From Helicobacter sp. TUL (GTDB lineage: Bacteria > Campylobacterota > Campylobacteria > Campylobacterales > Helicobacteraceae), in NCBI RefSeq assembly GCF_002287135.1, contig NZ_NESU01000004.1:47686-111685 (forward strand): a stretch of DNA of 64,000 nucleotides. Reading direction: 5' to 3'. This document shows, piece after piece, positions 57,180 through 64,000 of the stretch. A model generated the notes under the pieces. The model searched no databases, had not been told where the DNA came from, and was given only the letters and a program-made list of their open reading frames with translations. Position numbers and translations under genes: made by a program. The first letter of the stretch is position 1. Every line of letters begins with the position of its first letter.

Positions 57180-58665
57180 TACAAAATTATTAGGAAACCG
57201 CCATAAAACAATTACGATCTATCAAATGTTAATGATATTCGCCTTATTTTCTAGTGTATGTACCAGAATCTACCAATACATATTTCATAAAGATTTATGG
57301 CTCGATGAAGCTTCCCTAACATTTTCTATTACACATACAACTTGGCAAGAAATATTTTTTGCTCCCCTACCTTTCACACAAAGTGTGCCTCTTGGATTCT
57401 TGCTTTGGACAAAATCCCTATATGAAATTTTTGGTGCAAATGAATATGTCTTATATTTTTTGCCATTTGTTTCTTCATTGGGCACATTATTTTTGGCTTT
57501 TAAAATTTCAAGAACACTTCATGATTCCTTTACACAAACATTTTTTATTTTACTTGTGTGTGGTTCTTTGGGACTCTTGCATTACAGCACAGAGTTTAAA
57601 CAATATGGTATCGAGGCATTTTTAGGTTTTTTGCTCCTATATTTGTATATAAAATGTATTACTTTGTCAAGGTTTATATTCATAAGTCTCATAGCGATAC
57701 TCTTTTCCCATACAAGTATGTTTGTCACATGTGCATGTGTGATTGGTTATATATGGCAAAATAAATCTAATTTAAAAACTTTTATCTATGTAAATTTTCC
57801 ATATTTCTTAACACTTTTAATTTTCTTTGGGTTTTATTATATTTTTTATATACGATATCAAGCTGTTGGAGGATTTTACGAGTATTGGGCACGGTTTTTT
57901 CTACCACACAATCTCTTAGAGTATCCAACCTACATTAAAAATACCCTTTTAGACATCTACCTTGGGTTTACACCATTTGCTAGAGGTTTTGTAATACCCC
58001 TTTATATGTTTCTTTCTTGTGTAGGACTCTATGCCCTATACAAGATACGACAAGATCTTTTCGTAACTATTCTAAGTATGCTTGGTATCTATGTGGGACT
58101 TTCCCTAATGCGCGTATACCCATTTGGACATGATGGAATTATAGGTGGTAGGCTCTCACTTTATATGTCAAGTATGTTTTTTTTAATATGTGCCTTAGGG
58201 GGGGGGTATATCTATGCACGAATCAAACACATCAGAATATATAGAATTTTAAGCACACTATGTCTTATTATTATATTTTTACTCCCTATGCTCTATCGAC
58301 ACATACGAGTAATGAGTGCCAATACACATCACATACAGCAAACCCATGCTTTTATTAAACAAATTGCAACACAATTAAATCCGAAAGCTTGTGTGCTTGT
58401 ATATAAGGCATCTGAACGAGCATTTAGCTATTATACACAACTTGACAATCTTGCAATCCCATATGCTGTATTTGATTCTGACCTCATATCTTTCCAACAA
58501 CTTCTCCAAAATACTTCTAGCTGCGAAACCGTATGGATTCTTGCAAGTCATTTTCCAAAAGAACCTTGGGAGAATCAACTTAAGGATTTAGCACTCAATA
58601 TCGATGAAAAAGCAACAATCTATACAGATACAGGATCCATACTTATAGTCCTATCACGCAAATAA
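57160..58665 (+). CDS. Membrane glycosyltransferase-like protein (GT39/ArnT-like)
   Basis: 501 aa with about ten hydrophobic helices. Near the start, IFHKDLWLDEASLTFSI has the acidic D-E dipeptide in the first outer loop that GT39/GT83 (PMT/ArnT-type) enzymes use; LLHYSTEFKQYGIEAFLGFLLLYLY resembles the E-x-R/K-Y-x2-E block. It should transfer a sugar from a polyprenyl carrier at the outer face of the inner membrane. ATG at 57160 with AGGAG upstream. Inside it is a T8 run (58177-58184) and a G9 run (58198-58206, read as three glycines), typical slip sites; in this sequence the frame is intact (on). Confidence 0.72.
   Translation: MQAFNPDTKLLGNRHKTITIYQMLMIFALFSSVCTRIYQYIFHKDLWLDEASLTFSITHTTWQEIFFAPLPFTQSVPLGFLLWTKSLYEIFGANEYVLYFLPFVSSLGTLFLAFKISRTLHDSFTQTFFILLVCGSLGLLHYSTEFKQYGIEAFLGFLLLYLYIKCITLSRFIFISLIAILFSHTSMFVTCACVIGYIWQNKSNLKTFIYVNFPYFLTLLIFFGFYYIFYIRYQAVGGFYEYWARFFLPHNLLEYPTYIKNTLLDIYLGFTPFARGFVIPLYMFLSCVGLYALYKIRQDLFVTILSMLGIYVGLSLMRVYPFGHDGIIGGRLSLYMSSMFFLICALGGGYIYARIKHIRIYRILSTLCLIIIFLLPMLYRHIRVMSANTHHIQQTHAFIKQIATQLNPKACVLVYKASERAFSYYTQLDNLAIPYAVFDSDLISFQQLLQNTSSCETVWILASHFPKEPWENQLKDLALNIDEKATIYTDTGSILIVLSRK
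58198..58206 (+). repeat. G9 homopolymer in coding sequence
   Basis: Nine consecutive G inside the glycosyltransferase-like gene, 14 bp after a T8 run. Gain or loss of one G would shift the frame in the last third of the protein. Confidence 0.9.
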
Positions 58666-58920
58666 GGGATCACAAACTAGTGATTTCTTATTTTTCGGGA
58701 GTACCATATCGATTCACACATAAATAACTCAACTCATATCCTTATATGGAAAAATATAAGTCTTATCTCGGAAGGAAATACAGAAGCGTTGGTTTTCTAT
58801 TAAATTACAGGTCAGATATAATGGGAATTACAAAACTTTGAAGCAAATTACCTAATCCTTGGAAAGCTACCCAAGTTATGAGATTGCCAGAAAAATTAAA
58901 AAATAACTATCAAAGACACA
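58666..58920. other. Non-coding gap, possibly decayed sequence
   Basis: About 255 bp between convergent genes. A plus-strand frame with stops (for example GNTEALVFY-stop, WELQNFEANYLILG) hints at decayed coding sequence, but I recognise no family. Confidence 0.35.
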
Positions 58921-58953
58921 TGCATTAGAAACCAAATATAAGTTTCTAATGCA
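58921..58953 (-). terminator. Terminator hairpin of the NSS transporter gene
   Basis: A perfect 12-bp stem (58921-58932 with 58942-58953, 9-nt loop) that includes the transporter's stop codon on the minus strand and is followed there by TTATTTTTTAATTTTT within 25 bp. It could also act on the converging plus-strand gene. Confidence 0.6.
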
Positions 58954-60370
58954 CCAACATTAATTTATGCACAAAACTCACAATCTCATACACAAAAATT
59001 GCAAGCACCATAAGTGGAGCTAAAATCCTGATAGCAAAAAGCCAGAATGCAAACGTAACGGGACCAAAATAGTCCTTTGTCCATTCTCGCAAATGCTCTT
59101 TTTTGATCGCATAGCCCACAAATACACAAGCAGCAATTCCTCCAAATGTCATAATCACATTAGCACTAATCCAATCCACCCATTTAAACAGACTCTTGCC
59201 CATAATCTGTAGTTCCTTGTGACTTTCATTAAGAGAGAGTATCAACACACTTCCTACAATAAAAATAAGCACACTCAAGCTCCATGAAAGAAACACTCTG
59301 TTTTTACCTGTTTTATCCTCAAGCCACTTGATAGATGGCTCAAGAAGCGAGATTGTGCTAGAAAGACCCGCAAAACCCAAGCCTATCATAAACAATATAC
59401 AAATTATAATCCCTGTCGTGCCCATTTTTTCAAACATTACAGGGAGTGTAATAAATACTAAGCCTGTTTCAGATCCTACATCGCTTGCACTACCATATTC
59501 AAACACAAAAGTAAAAATCGTAAGACCTGCAATGATAGAAATCACAATACCAGGGATAAGCACCCACAACGCAGCGTGAAAGAGGTTTTGATTTTTTTGT
59601 GTAAAGGCAGCATAGGTAATCACAATGCCAATACCAAGAGACAAGGAAAAAAATACCTGTCCCATAGAATCTACAAGCACACTTGGGGTAATCTTATTAA
59701 ACAAAAAGCTAAAAAGTTGCTTACTAGATTCTATAAATCCCTGATCTTGTATGCTATTAAAATCAAAGCCTGAAGCAAACATAAAATTTACACTTTTCCC
59801 AAAGCTATCCATACTTATCGCATATATCAATAAGCCTATGAAAATGACAAACAATAAAGGCATAAGAATAAAGTTAAGCTTTTCTATACCACTTTTCACA
59901 CCCTTTGCGACAAAATACGCTGTAAGCGCCATCACCACACCAAAACTTAGAATCTGTGCCCAAAAATTCTGTGTAAGCGCACCAAAAACTACTTTACTCT
60001 CTTCCATATTTGAGGGCAAATGAAAACTCACAGACGCCAAGTAATAACATACCCAACCTAAAACTACACCATAAAATGTAAGGATAAGAGGACCACCAAT
60101 CACAGTAAGCCCAGCATAATGCCATCGCTTATGTTTAGTCTCATCAAGCTCATAAAATGCATCTTGTGCATTTTTGTGTGTGCGATTACCCATAAGCATT
60201 TCAGCCACTAGCATAGACACACCAATAGCCACAGAGATAAACACAAAAAGTATGATAAACACCGCACCACCATTTTGTCCAGCCATAGTAGGAAAGCGCC
60301 AAATATGCCCCAAACCAATAGAGCTACCAAGTGTCGCCATAATAAAACCGATTTTAGAAAATGTTGTCAT
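58946..60370 (-). CDS. Sodium-dependent (NSS/SNF) transporter
   Basis: 474 aa, about 11-12 helices. The signature GFIMATLGSSIGLGHIWRFPTMAGQNGGAVFI in helix 1 (unwound sodium and substrate site) identifies the neurotransmitter:sodium symporter family, whose bacterial members import amino acids. FSLSLGIGIVITYAAFTQK is helix 6. ATG at 60370 with AAGGGGAAG upstream. Substrate unknown. Confidence 0.93.
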   Translation of the reverse strand: MTTFSKIGFIMATLGSSIGLGHIWRFPTMAGQNGGAVFIILFVFISVAIGVSMLVAEMLMGNRTHKNAQDAFYELDETKHKRWHYAGLTVIGGPLILTFYGVVLGWVCYYLASVSFHLPSNMEESKVVFGALTQNFWAQILSFGVVMALTAYFVAKGVKSGIEKLNFILMPLLFVIFIGLLIYAISMDSFGKSVNFMFASGFDFNSIQDQGFIESSKQLFSFLFNKITPSVLVDSMGQVFFSLSLGIGIVITYAAFTQKNQNLFHAALWVLIPGIVISIIAGLTIFTFVFEYGSASDVGSETGLVFITLPVMFEKMGTTGIIICILFMIGLGFAGLSSTISLLEPSIKWLEDKTGKNRVFLSWSLSVLIFIVGSVLILSLNESHKELQIMGKSLFKWVDWISANVIMTFGGIAACVFVGYAIKKEHLREWTKDYFGPVTFAFWLFAIRILAPLMVLAIFVYEIVSFVHKLMLVH

Positions 60371-60527
60371 GCTTCCCCTTGAAAGTTAGAGTGAGAAAAT
60401 ACGAAATGGCATTGTAACCAAGATTATATAATACGCTAAACCTTATGGGATAAAAGAGAGTGCTATTTGCGTGATATATTGTTTGTGCTTATCCTTGCTA
60501 CTACAAACCTCAAAATAAGCCTATGGC

Positions 60528-61160
60528 TTATTGTGCGCCATACTGCTCTAATAATGCACGAATACTCTCGCAACTCTTTAGCGCATCAGAATCTTTATTA
60601 TGCGTCAATGCATTGCATTTTTGTTTGATGCCTTCAAGAAGTGATGTATGTAGCGTGCATTTTCTGTCTCTAGGATCTAACTTGCCAACTTGCAATAAAA
60701 TCTCAAGGCTTTGTGGGGAGAGATTCTCATAGCAAAAAGTATCTGCTATAAAGTTACTTCCCTGTTGTTCTTCTAATGTAGCTATATCCTCTCCCATAAT
60801 ATCTGGCATAGCTTGGATAATAGCCATAAGTCCGCTAGTATCTTCTGCTTGTATTATAGCGGATATTGCCATAGGTGTGTCATTTGTGAGCGTGGTATAA
60901 TCACCATAAGCAGTGGTATTGGTAGATATAATCTTATTTTTGCACCACTCATAATCTTCGCTATTATTTATAAAAGTTTCACAAGATTCAGTAATAGCCT
61001 CTTGGCATCTCCTATCTTGCGGATTGGTGCATATCCCTGATACACTATTACTTTGTGCATCTTTAAGCCATTTTTGGTATATCTTAGAATCACTCAAAGT
61101 CGCATAATCCACTGCACCAAGCACACTACACAAACATATCAAAAAAGCAAATATTTTCAT
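60528..61160 (-). CDS. Cys-rich secreted protein, unknown
   Basis: 210 aa from the third of three tandem ATGs (61160), which is best spaced from AAAGGA; an ATG at 61184 would add 8 residues. Signal peptide MKIFAFLICLCSVLGA with probable cleavage before VDY. The mature part has eight cysteines (GICTNP, RRCQEA, ESCETF, EWCKNK, TFCYEN, RKCTLH, QKCNAL, KSCESI), an even number that suits disulfide pairing in the periplasm. I do not recognise the family. Possible promoter TATAAT on the minus strand at 61284-61279. Confidence 0.6.
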   Translation of the reverse strand: MKIFAFLICLCSVLGAVDYATLSDSKIYQKWLKDAQSNSVSGICTNPQDRRCQEAITESCETFINNSEDYEWCKNKIISTNTTAYGDYTTLTNDTPMAISAIIQAEDTSGLMAIIQAMPDIMGEDIATLEEQQGSNFIADTFCYENLSPQSLEILLQVGKLDPRDRKCTLHTSLLEGIKQKCNALTHNKDSDALKSCESIRALLEQYGAQ

Positions 61161-61503
61161 CATCATGTCCTTTTGTTTCGCCATTCTCTAAAATCACGCC
61201 TCTTACAGCCATTTACAGCCATGCACCATAATTAAAATATATCTTTGCTCCTAGAAAAATCACTTAAAGATTGTAGATATTATACATTATTTTGTCTCTA
61301 AAATTTTACATACATCTATATATCCAAACTAAATGCTGCATGAGTCCTACGATACATTACGAGATCAACCAAATTCGCTGCACAAAACAAAATTTATAAA
61401 CAACCACTAATATTAAATACATAATACATTTAGAAATTCTCAAGATAAAAGAGATTCAGAATCTCCCCGCAATGAGTGGGGGTTGGGGAAACTTCCCCAA
61501 ATA
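61161..61503. other. Intergenic gap with promoter and terminator
   Basis: Holds the minus-strand TATAAT (61279-61284) for the Cys-rich gene and the double hairpin (61476-61500) after the outer-membrane gene. The A/T-rich middle has nothing else I recognise. Confidence 0.5.
61466..61500 (-). terminator. Double hairpin after the outer-membrane protein gene
   Basis: Minus-strand order: TTGGGGAA/TTCCCCAA (8-bp stem, 61483-61490 with 61493-61500, 2-nt loop) and then a CCCC/GGGG stem, followed by ATTCTGAATCTCTTTTATC. It starts 4 bp after the stop codon. Confidence 0.6.
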
Positions 61504-62145
61504 TTAAAAGCCCATTATAAGTGCTATAGAATAGACACTTGAGGGATCAAGTTGGATACCATTTTGTTTTATGTCTCCATAAAAACCATATCCAAGTTTG
61601 ATTGAAAGCCCTTCTGTATATGGAACTCTAACTCTTGCATACACTTCTGCTTTTTTATGAACTGTGCCTATTTCAGCACCAAGTCCTATAGCAAGTGCAG
61701 GGTTTTGTTTGTAAAGATAGAAATTTGAAGCTAATCCTATTTCTGCTTCAAGTGGGACATAAATTCCTCCAAATGATCCACCACTATTGCCACCAGGTGC
61801 AGAACTTGTCATTACACCTAAACCTATTCCTATTCCACCTCTTGCTACAAGATAGTCATTAATCATATACCAATATCCAGCTCGTATATCAAAGTTGAAA
61901 TAAGAAGTGCTAAGTCCATTATCAAACGTAAAGCTTGTCAAACCAGGAATTGTCATAGTTGTGTAAATACCATTATCCCCAGTGGTAATTTCATGTCCTT
62001 TGTTAGGATCTGCTTGGGTATTGTGCTCTTTTTTCTCTAGTGCAACATTTTGTTTTGTGGTAGCTTCTTGTCCTGCCTCTTGTGCCAAGCATACCTGTCC
62101 TAATGTCAAGATTCCAAATAATGCCGCTAATGTAGTCTTTTTCAT
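61504..62145 (-). CDS. Small outer-membrane beta-barrel protein
   Basis: 213 aa from ATG 62145 with a strong AAGGAGAAAAAC upstream; a longer frame to 62187 lacks support. Signal peptide MKKTTLAALFGILTLGQVCLAQ. After a polar, Gln/Lys-rich stretch come alternating strands with aromatic ends (FDIRAGYWYMINDYLVARGG; VYARVRVPYTEGLSIKLGYGFYG), and the chain ends IALIMGF, with the C-terminal Phe used by the BAM machinery. Probably an 8-stranded barrel. Function unknown. Confidence 0.72.
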   Translation of the reverse strand: MKKTTLAALFGILTLGQVCLAQEAGQEATTKQNVALEKKEHNTQADPNKGHEITTGDNGIYTTMTIPGLTSFTFDNGLSTSYFNFDIRAGYWYMINDYLVARGGIGIGLGVMTSSAPGGNSGGSFGGIYVPLEAEIGLASNFYLYKQNPALAIGLGAEIGTVHKKAEVYARVRVPYTEGLSIKLGYGFYGDIKQNGIQLDPSSVYSIALIMGF

Positions 62146-62187
62146 GTTTTTCTCCTTACAATGTAATTTATTATTGCCTACTCTCAA

Positions 62188-62447
62188 ATTTTACTAGGCT
62201 TATCTTTTTTGTGTTATACGCCATATAGCCATAATTTCTATCATACTCCCCTACTTCATTGTCGCTCCTTTTTGAATCTAGTTAGTATGTATGATCCACA
62301 CTATCCATACCAAAACACTGATTATATTTTATATGCCAACCACACGCTGCACTATAGGCATACTTCTGCAAATAAAGTCCTTTAAGCGCGAAAACACAAA
62401 CTACCTGAACAACAAAATATTATTTGAAATAGAAAGAAAGTTTTAGT
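62188..62447. other. Intergenic region upstream of the peptide cassettes
   Basis: About 300 bp (62146-62447) of leader and spacer between the divergent outer-membrane gene and the first small peptide gene. No gene or repeat recognised. Confidence 0.4.
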
Positions 62448-62453
62448 TATAAT
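62448..62453 (+). promoter_or_regulatory. -10 promoter of peptide gene A
   Basis: TATAAT 72 bp upstream of the 24-codon gene; expected RNA start near 62460, just before two leader hairpins. Confidence 0.6.
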
Positions 62454-62469
62454 TGTATCGAGGTTGCTC

Positions 62470-62523
62470 CAAGAGGGTAGTGACCTCTTGAAGTAGCCTT
62501 AATCCAAAATAGGAGGTAAGGCT
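62470..62523 (+). promoter_or_regulatory. Structured leader of peptide gene A
   Basis: Hairpin 1: CAAGAGG (62470-62476) with CCTCTTG (62484-62490), a perfect 7-bp stem. Hairpin 2: AGCCTTA (62495-62501) with TAAGGCT (62517-62523), which closes the AGGAGG site (62511-62516) in its loop and ends 1 nt before the start codon. Hairpin 2 should hinder ribosome binding. Confidence 0.6.
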
Positions 62524-62524
62524 T

Positions 62525-62599
62525 ATGGATAAGATTTCCAGAAAAATCTTAGTAGCCATTATACTAATATTTTTTGTATTAGTCAATGTGTGTTACTAA
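62525..62599 (+). CDS. 24-residue hydrophobic peptide A (type I toxin-like)
   Basis: Too short for routine ORF calls. ATG at 62525, AGGAGGT 7 nt upstream, stop TAA at 62597-62599. The peptide has a basic start (MDKISRK), a single hydrophobic helix (ILVAIILIFFVLV) and ends NVCY. Size and shape match membrane peptides of type I toxin-antitoxin systems (Ibs, Hok, TisB, AapA classes), though no sequence family is recognised. An inverted TATAAT inside the gene (62558-62563) could start an antisense RNA across the leader. A leader peptide is the alternative. Confidence 0.5.
   Translation: MDKISRKILVAIILIFFVLVNVCY
62558..62563 (-). promoter_or_regulatory. Candidate antisense -10 inside peptide gene A
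   Basis: Minus-strand TATAAT (plus ATTATA). An RNA from about 62551 would run antisense to the start codon, ribosome site and both leader hairpins, as IsoA RNAs do to aapA in H. pylori. Chance occurrence in A/T-rich DNA cannot be excluded. Confidence 0.35.
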
Positions 62600-62660
62600 G
62601 ATCACCAAACCACCAGCTCACAAGCGGTTGGTGGTATCTTATCCAACCCTCCCAGCTTGT
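62598..62660 (+). promoter_or_regulatory. 3' hairpins of peptide gene A, two mutually exclusive forms
   Basis: Form 1: AAGAT plus ACCACC (62598-62602, 62609-62614) with GGTGGT plus ATCTT (62630-62640). Form 2: ACAAGC and GGTTGG (62620-62631) with CCAACC (62643-62648) and GCTTGT (62655-62660). They share bases, so only one can form. Form 2 is followed by TTGTATATAT and may terminate. Confidence 0.45.
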
Positions 62661-62854
62661 TTGTATATATGCCATTAAAGAGGAAAAACTATACAGCAAG
62701 CTAAGCCACTACCTAGCTCATCAAACACCTTAGCATCAAATCACCACATCATTATCTAATGCTATCTAGTTTGCCAACCACTCTTAGCACTTCCAAGCAT
62801 CACTTCAACTCTCTCTTTATAGGCAAGGTATTGGTCAGTCACGATTTATTTTGA
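62661..62854. other. Spacer between the two peptide cassettes
   Basis: About 190 bp of C/A-rich sequence between the 3' hairpins of cassette A and the promoter of cassette B. No gene, RNA or repeat recognised. Confidence 0.4.
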
Positions 62855-62860
62855 TATAAT
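62855..62860 (+). promoter_or_regulatory. -10 promoter of peptide gene B
   Basis: TATAAT 60 bp upstream of the 22-codon gene, the same layout as in cassette A. Confidence 0.6.
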
Positions 62861-62876
62861 CTCAGTGTCTAAGAAA

Positions 62877-62911
62877 TCCTTTTAAAGAAGCTTAAGGCTT
62901 TAGCGAAAGGA
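62877..62911 (+). promoter_or_regulatory. Ribosome-site-masking hairpin of peptide gene B
   Basis: TCCTTT then TAAAG (62877-62887) pair with CTTTA (62898-62902) and AAAGGA (62906-62911), an 11-bp stem with a 3-nt bulge and 10-nt loop. The 3' arm is the first half of the AAAGGAGGT ribosome site (62906-62914). Confidence 0.6.
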
Positions 62912-62919
62912 GGTAGATA

Positions 62920-62988
62920 ATGCTAGATACGATAATAATATTTATCTTGTCAATGGCATTACTTATCCTAAGTATAAAACTTAGGTAA
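62920..62988 (+). CDS. 22-residue hydrophobic peptide B (type I toxin-like)
   Basis: ATG at 62920, 5 nt after a full AAGGAGGT site, stop TAA at 62986. Almost all of the peptide is one hydrophobic helix (TIIIFILSMALLILSI) ending in KLR. It is much like the Ibs class of E. coli in size and make-up, but homology is not claimed. Leader masking, own promoter and a nearby inverted -10 (63014-63019) repeat the plan of cassette A. Confidence 0.5.
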   Translation: MLDTIIIFILSMALLILSIKLR

Positions 62989-63013
62989 GCATAACTTTAA
63001 ACTCTAGGATTAA

Positions 63014-63019
63014 ATTATA
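63014..63019 (-). promoter_or_regulatory. Candidate antisense -10 downstream of peptide gene B
   Basis: Minus-strand TATAAT; an RNA from about 63007 would be antisense to the whole peptide gene. A second minus-strand candidate, TATTAT, lies inside the gene (62932-62937). Confidence 0.3.
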
Positions 63020-63058
63020 AGAGTCCCACACTTAAAGTATCCTTAGACAATACAATCT

Positions 63059-63094
63059 GCTAAAGCATTGTGGGGCTTTAGCACCACTCCCCAC
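63059..63094 (+). promoter_or_regulatory. 3' hairpin / possible pseudoknot of cassette B
   Basis: GCTAAAGC (63059-63066) pairs with GCTTTAGC (63075-63082). Loop bases GTGGG (63070-63074) can pair with CCCAC (63090-63094), an H-type pseudoknot layout. GCTAAAGC is also complementary to GCTTTAGC in the leader (62897-62904), so the two ends of the RNA could pair. Followed by CTTTTCTTT. Confidence 0.45.
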
Positions 63095-63175
63095 CTTTTC
63101 TTTACTGGCACTATTCCACTTTTTCTTTATAATCTACTTGAGAACTTCCTATTTGAAACCACCTATATTTTCTGT

Positions 63176-63181
63176 TATAAT
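63176..63181 (+). promoter_or_regulatory. -10 promoter of the 63213 gene
   Basis: TATAAT 32 bp before the start codon. A second TATAAT lies at 63128-63133, so there may be two start sites. Confidence 0.5.
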
Positions 63182-63212
63182 CCACACAGAAATTAAAACT
63201 AAGGAGGACACT

Positions 63213-63638
63213 ATGGCTAGCAATATAGCAAGTGCAGCAATGTGGGCAGCAGTATTCACACCCACTGCAGATGAAATCGCAAAAGAAATCGTAGCAGAAG
63301 AGGCTAGATTGAGAGAAATAGAGGAAAAGGCATATTGGGAAGCATATTGGAAGGCTTGGGATAGAGGCTGTAAAGAAAAAGTTATTGAGAGATTGAGAAA
63401 TCATGAAGAGGGGCTTAGATTCCATAAAGCTATTTATCCAGATATGACCCAAGATGAGCAGGCTGACCTTATCGAAAGGGGAGAGTGGAAAATTGTAGCT
63501 CCTACAGGTGCAGAAGGCAATCTGTGTGCAATATGGGCTGATGAAACTAGAGAGGAAGCTCAGAATCCTCTATATTTAAAAAAGCTTAGAGAATATAAAA
63601 ACAACATTATGTCACGAGGGGATAGGGTTATTGATTAA
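63213..63638 (+). CDS. Hypothetical protein
   Basis: 141 aa from ATG 63213, 5 nt after AGGAGG; an upstream in-frame start at 63138 lies before the promoter and is rejected. The N-terminus is Ala-rich and mildly hydrophobic (SNIASAAMWAAVF), followed by a charged helical stretch with a Trp/Tyr pattern (EEKAYWEAYWKAWDRG). No family recognised. Predicted cytoplasmic; it may be part of a mobile or phage-derived block, but nothing proves it. Confidence 0.55.
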   Translation: MASNIASAAMWAAVFTPTADEIAKEIVAEEARLREIEEKAYWEAYWKAWDRGCKEKVIERLRNHEEGLRFHKAIYPDMTQDEQADLIERGEWKIVAPTGAEGNLCAIWADETREEAQNPLYLKKLREYKNNIMSRGDRVID

Positions 63639-64000
63639 TTAATCAAAACTTTTTACTCCCCCATTCATTCCTCCTCCCCCAAGCCCATTAGTATCTCCTA
63701 AGGCTGCTCCTTGTTCTTGCCTCATACCTTGTGTAGCCATTTGTTGGTTATACTTTCCTACACCCATACCATATCTACTATTAGAAGATATAAATCCTGT
63801 ATTTGTGCCAAGCTTAGCAACACTTCCACCTGGAGCATAGAAAGCTACATTTTGGAAACTATTTTGCACAAAATTATTAGCAGTATTTATCACACCTACA
63901 GTTCTCATACCATTGACACCACCTGCTGCATAACCTGCTGCCGCACTTGCATCTCCCATATCAACTCTATAGCCACCATATACATTAAGGCTACTATCAA
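63639..64000 (-). CDS. Hypothetical Gly/Asn-rich protein (partial)
   Basis: The frame ends with the stop at 63639 and is open to the window edge (at least 119 codons), so the true start is outside. The visible part reads SLNVYGGYRVDMGDASAAAG and later GLGGGGMNGGVKSFD, rich in Gly, Asn, Ala and Met. It converges on the 63213 gene with no gap. No family recognised; the composition would suit a surface or structural protein. Confidence 0.5.
   Translation of the reverse strand, partial: DSSLNVYGGYRVDMGDASAAAGYAAGGVNGMRTVGVINTANNFVQNSFQNVAFYAPGGSVAKLGTNTGFISSNSRYGMGVGKYNQQMATQGMRQEQGAALGDTNGLGGGGMNGGVKSFD

Noticed and set aside
58666..58920. Possible decayed gene between the glycosyltransferase-like and transporter genes
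   Set aside because: Stops are frequent and no family pattern is visible, so I list it only as non-coding sequence.
60500..64000. Prophage or integrative element at the window end
   Set aside because: The block looks acquired, but no integrase, capsid, tail or attachment site is visible inside the window.

Overview
The window looks like a chromosomal segment of a Helicobacter, probably an enterohepatic (non-gastric) species. The main evidence is the rpoB-rpoC fusion at 21075-29744, which is typical of Helicobacter and Wolinella, inside a classic block: four tRNAs, tuf, rpmG, tRNA-Trp, secE, nusG, rplKAJL, rpoBC, rpsL, rpsG, fusA. AddA of the Helicobacter type, CheV, NspC, a periplasmic DNA ligase, TATAAT-type promoters and low GC agree. 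The species is an inference.

Layout. Bases 1-17244 are almost all on the minus strand: the start of an unusual guaA, a lone HARE-HTH/nuclease-like gene, a radical-SAM gene remnant, an aldo-keto reductase, an MFS transporter, a YhcC-type radical SAM protein, purF, addA, a DUF2156 protein, pheA, lysA, a secreted DNA ligase, clpA and clpS. A DJ-1 gene on the plus strand (17328-17927) separates these from the translation/transcription block (18016-34950). Then come ruvA, a HAD phosphatase, dus, nspC, cheV and a tight four-gene set (TPR protein, YkgJ-like protein, exported protein, uracil-DNA glycosylase). From 43218 the plus strand carries two tandem MORN-variant repeat genes, a pycB/oadA-like biotin carboxyltransferase gene and a small DUF3343-like gene; dapE is on the minus strand, followed by purL and a PepSY-like membrane protein on the plus strand. 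selU, a thioesterase, rseP and pgsA follow on the minus strand, then tRNA-Leu, a chemoreceptor, ugd and a membrane glycosyltransferase-like gene with a G9 tract, then an NSS-family transporter on the minus strand.

The last 3.5 kb (about 60.5-64 kb) is accessory: a Cys-rich secreted protein, a small outer-membrane protein, two tiny hydrophobic peptide genes with strongly structured leaders that resemble type I toxin genes, and two orphan genes at the edge. The word AGAATCT/AGATTCT is very frequent elsewhere in the window but absent from 61501-64000, which fits a different origin for that part.

Most notable: (1) guaA, where the glutaminase domain runs in one open frame into a GNAT-like domain and then the start of a Tag-type 3-methyladenine DNA glycosylase, at the point where the ATP pyrophosphatase domain should begin; (2) the two peptide cassettes near 62.5 and 62.9 kb; (3) the AGAWTCT word. 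No CRISPR array, insertion sequence, rRNA gene or prophage was recognised.
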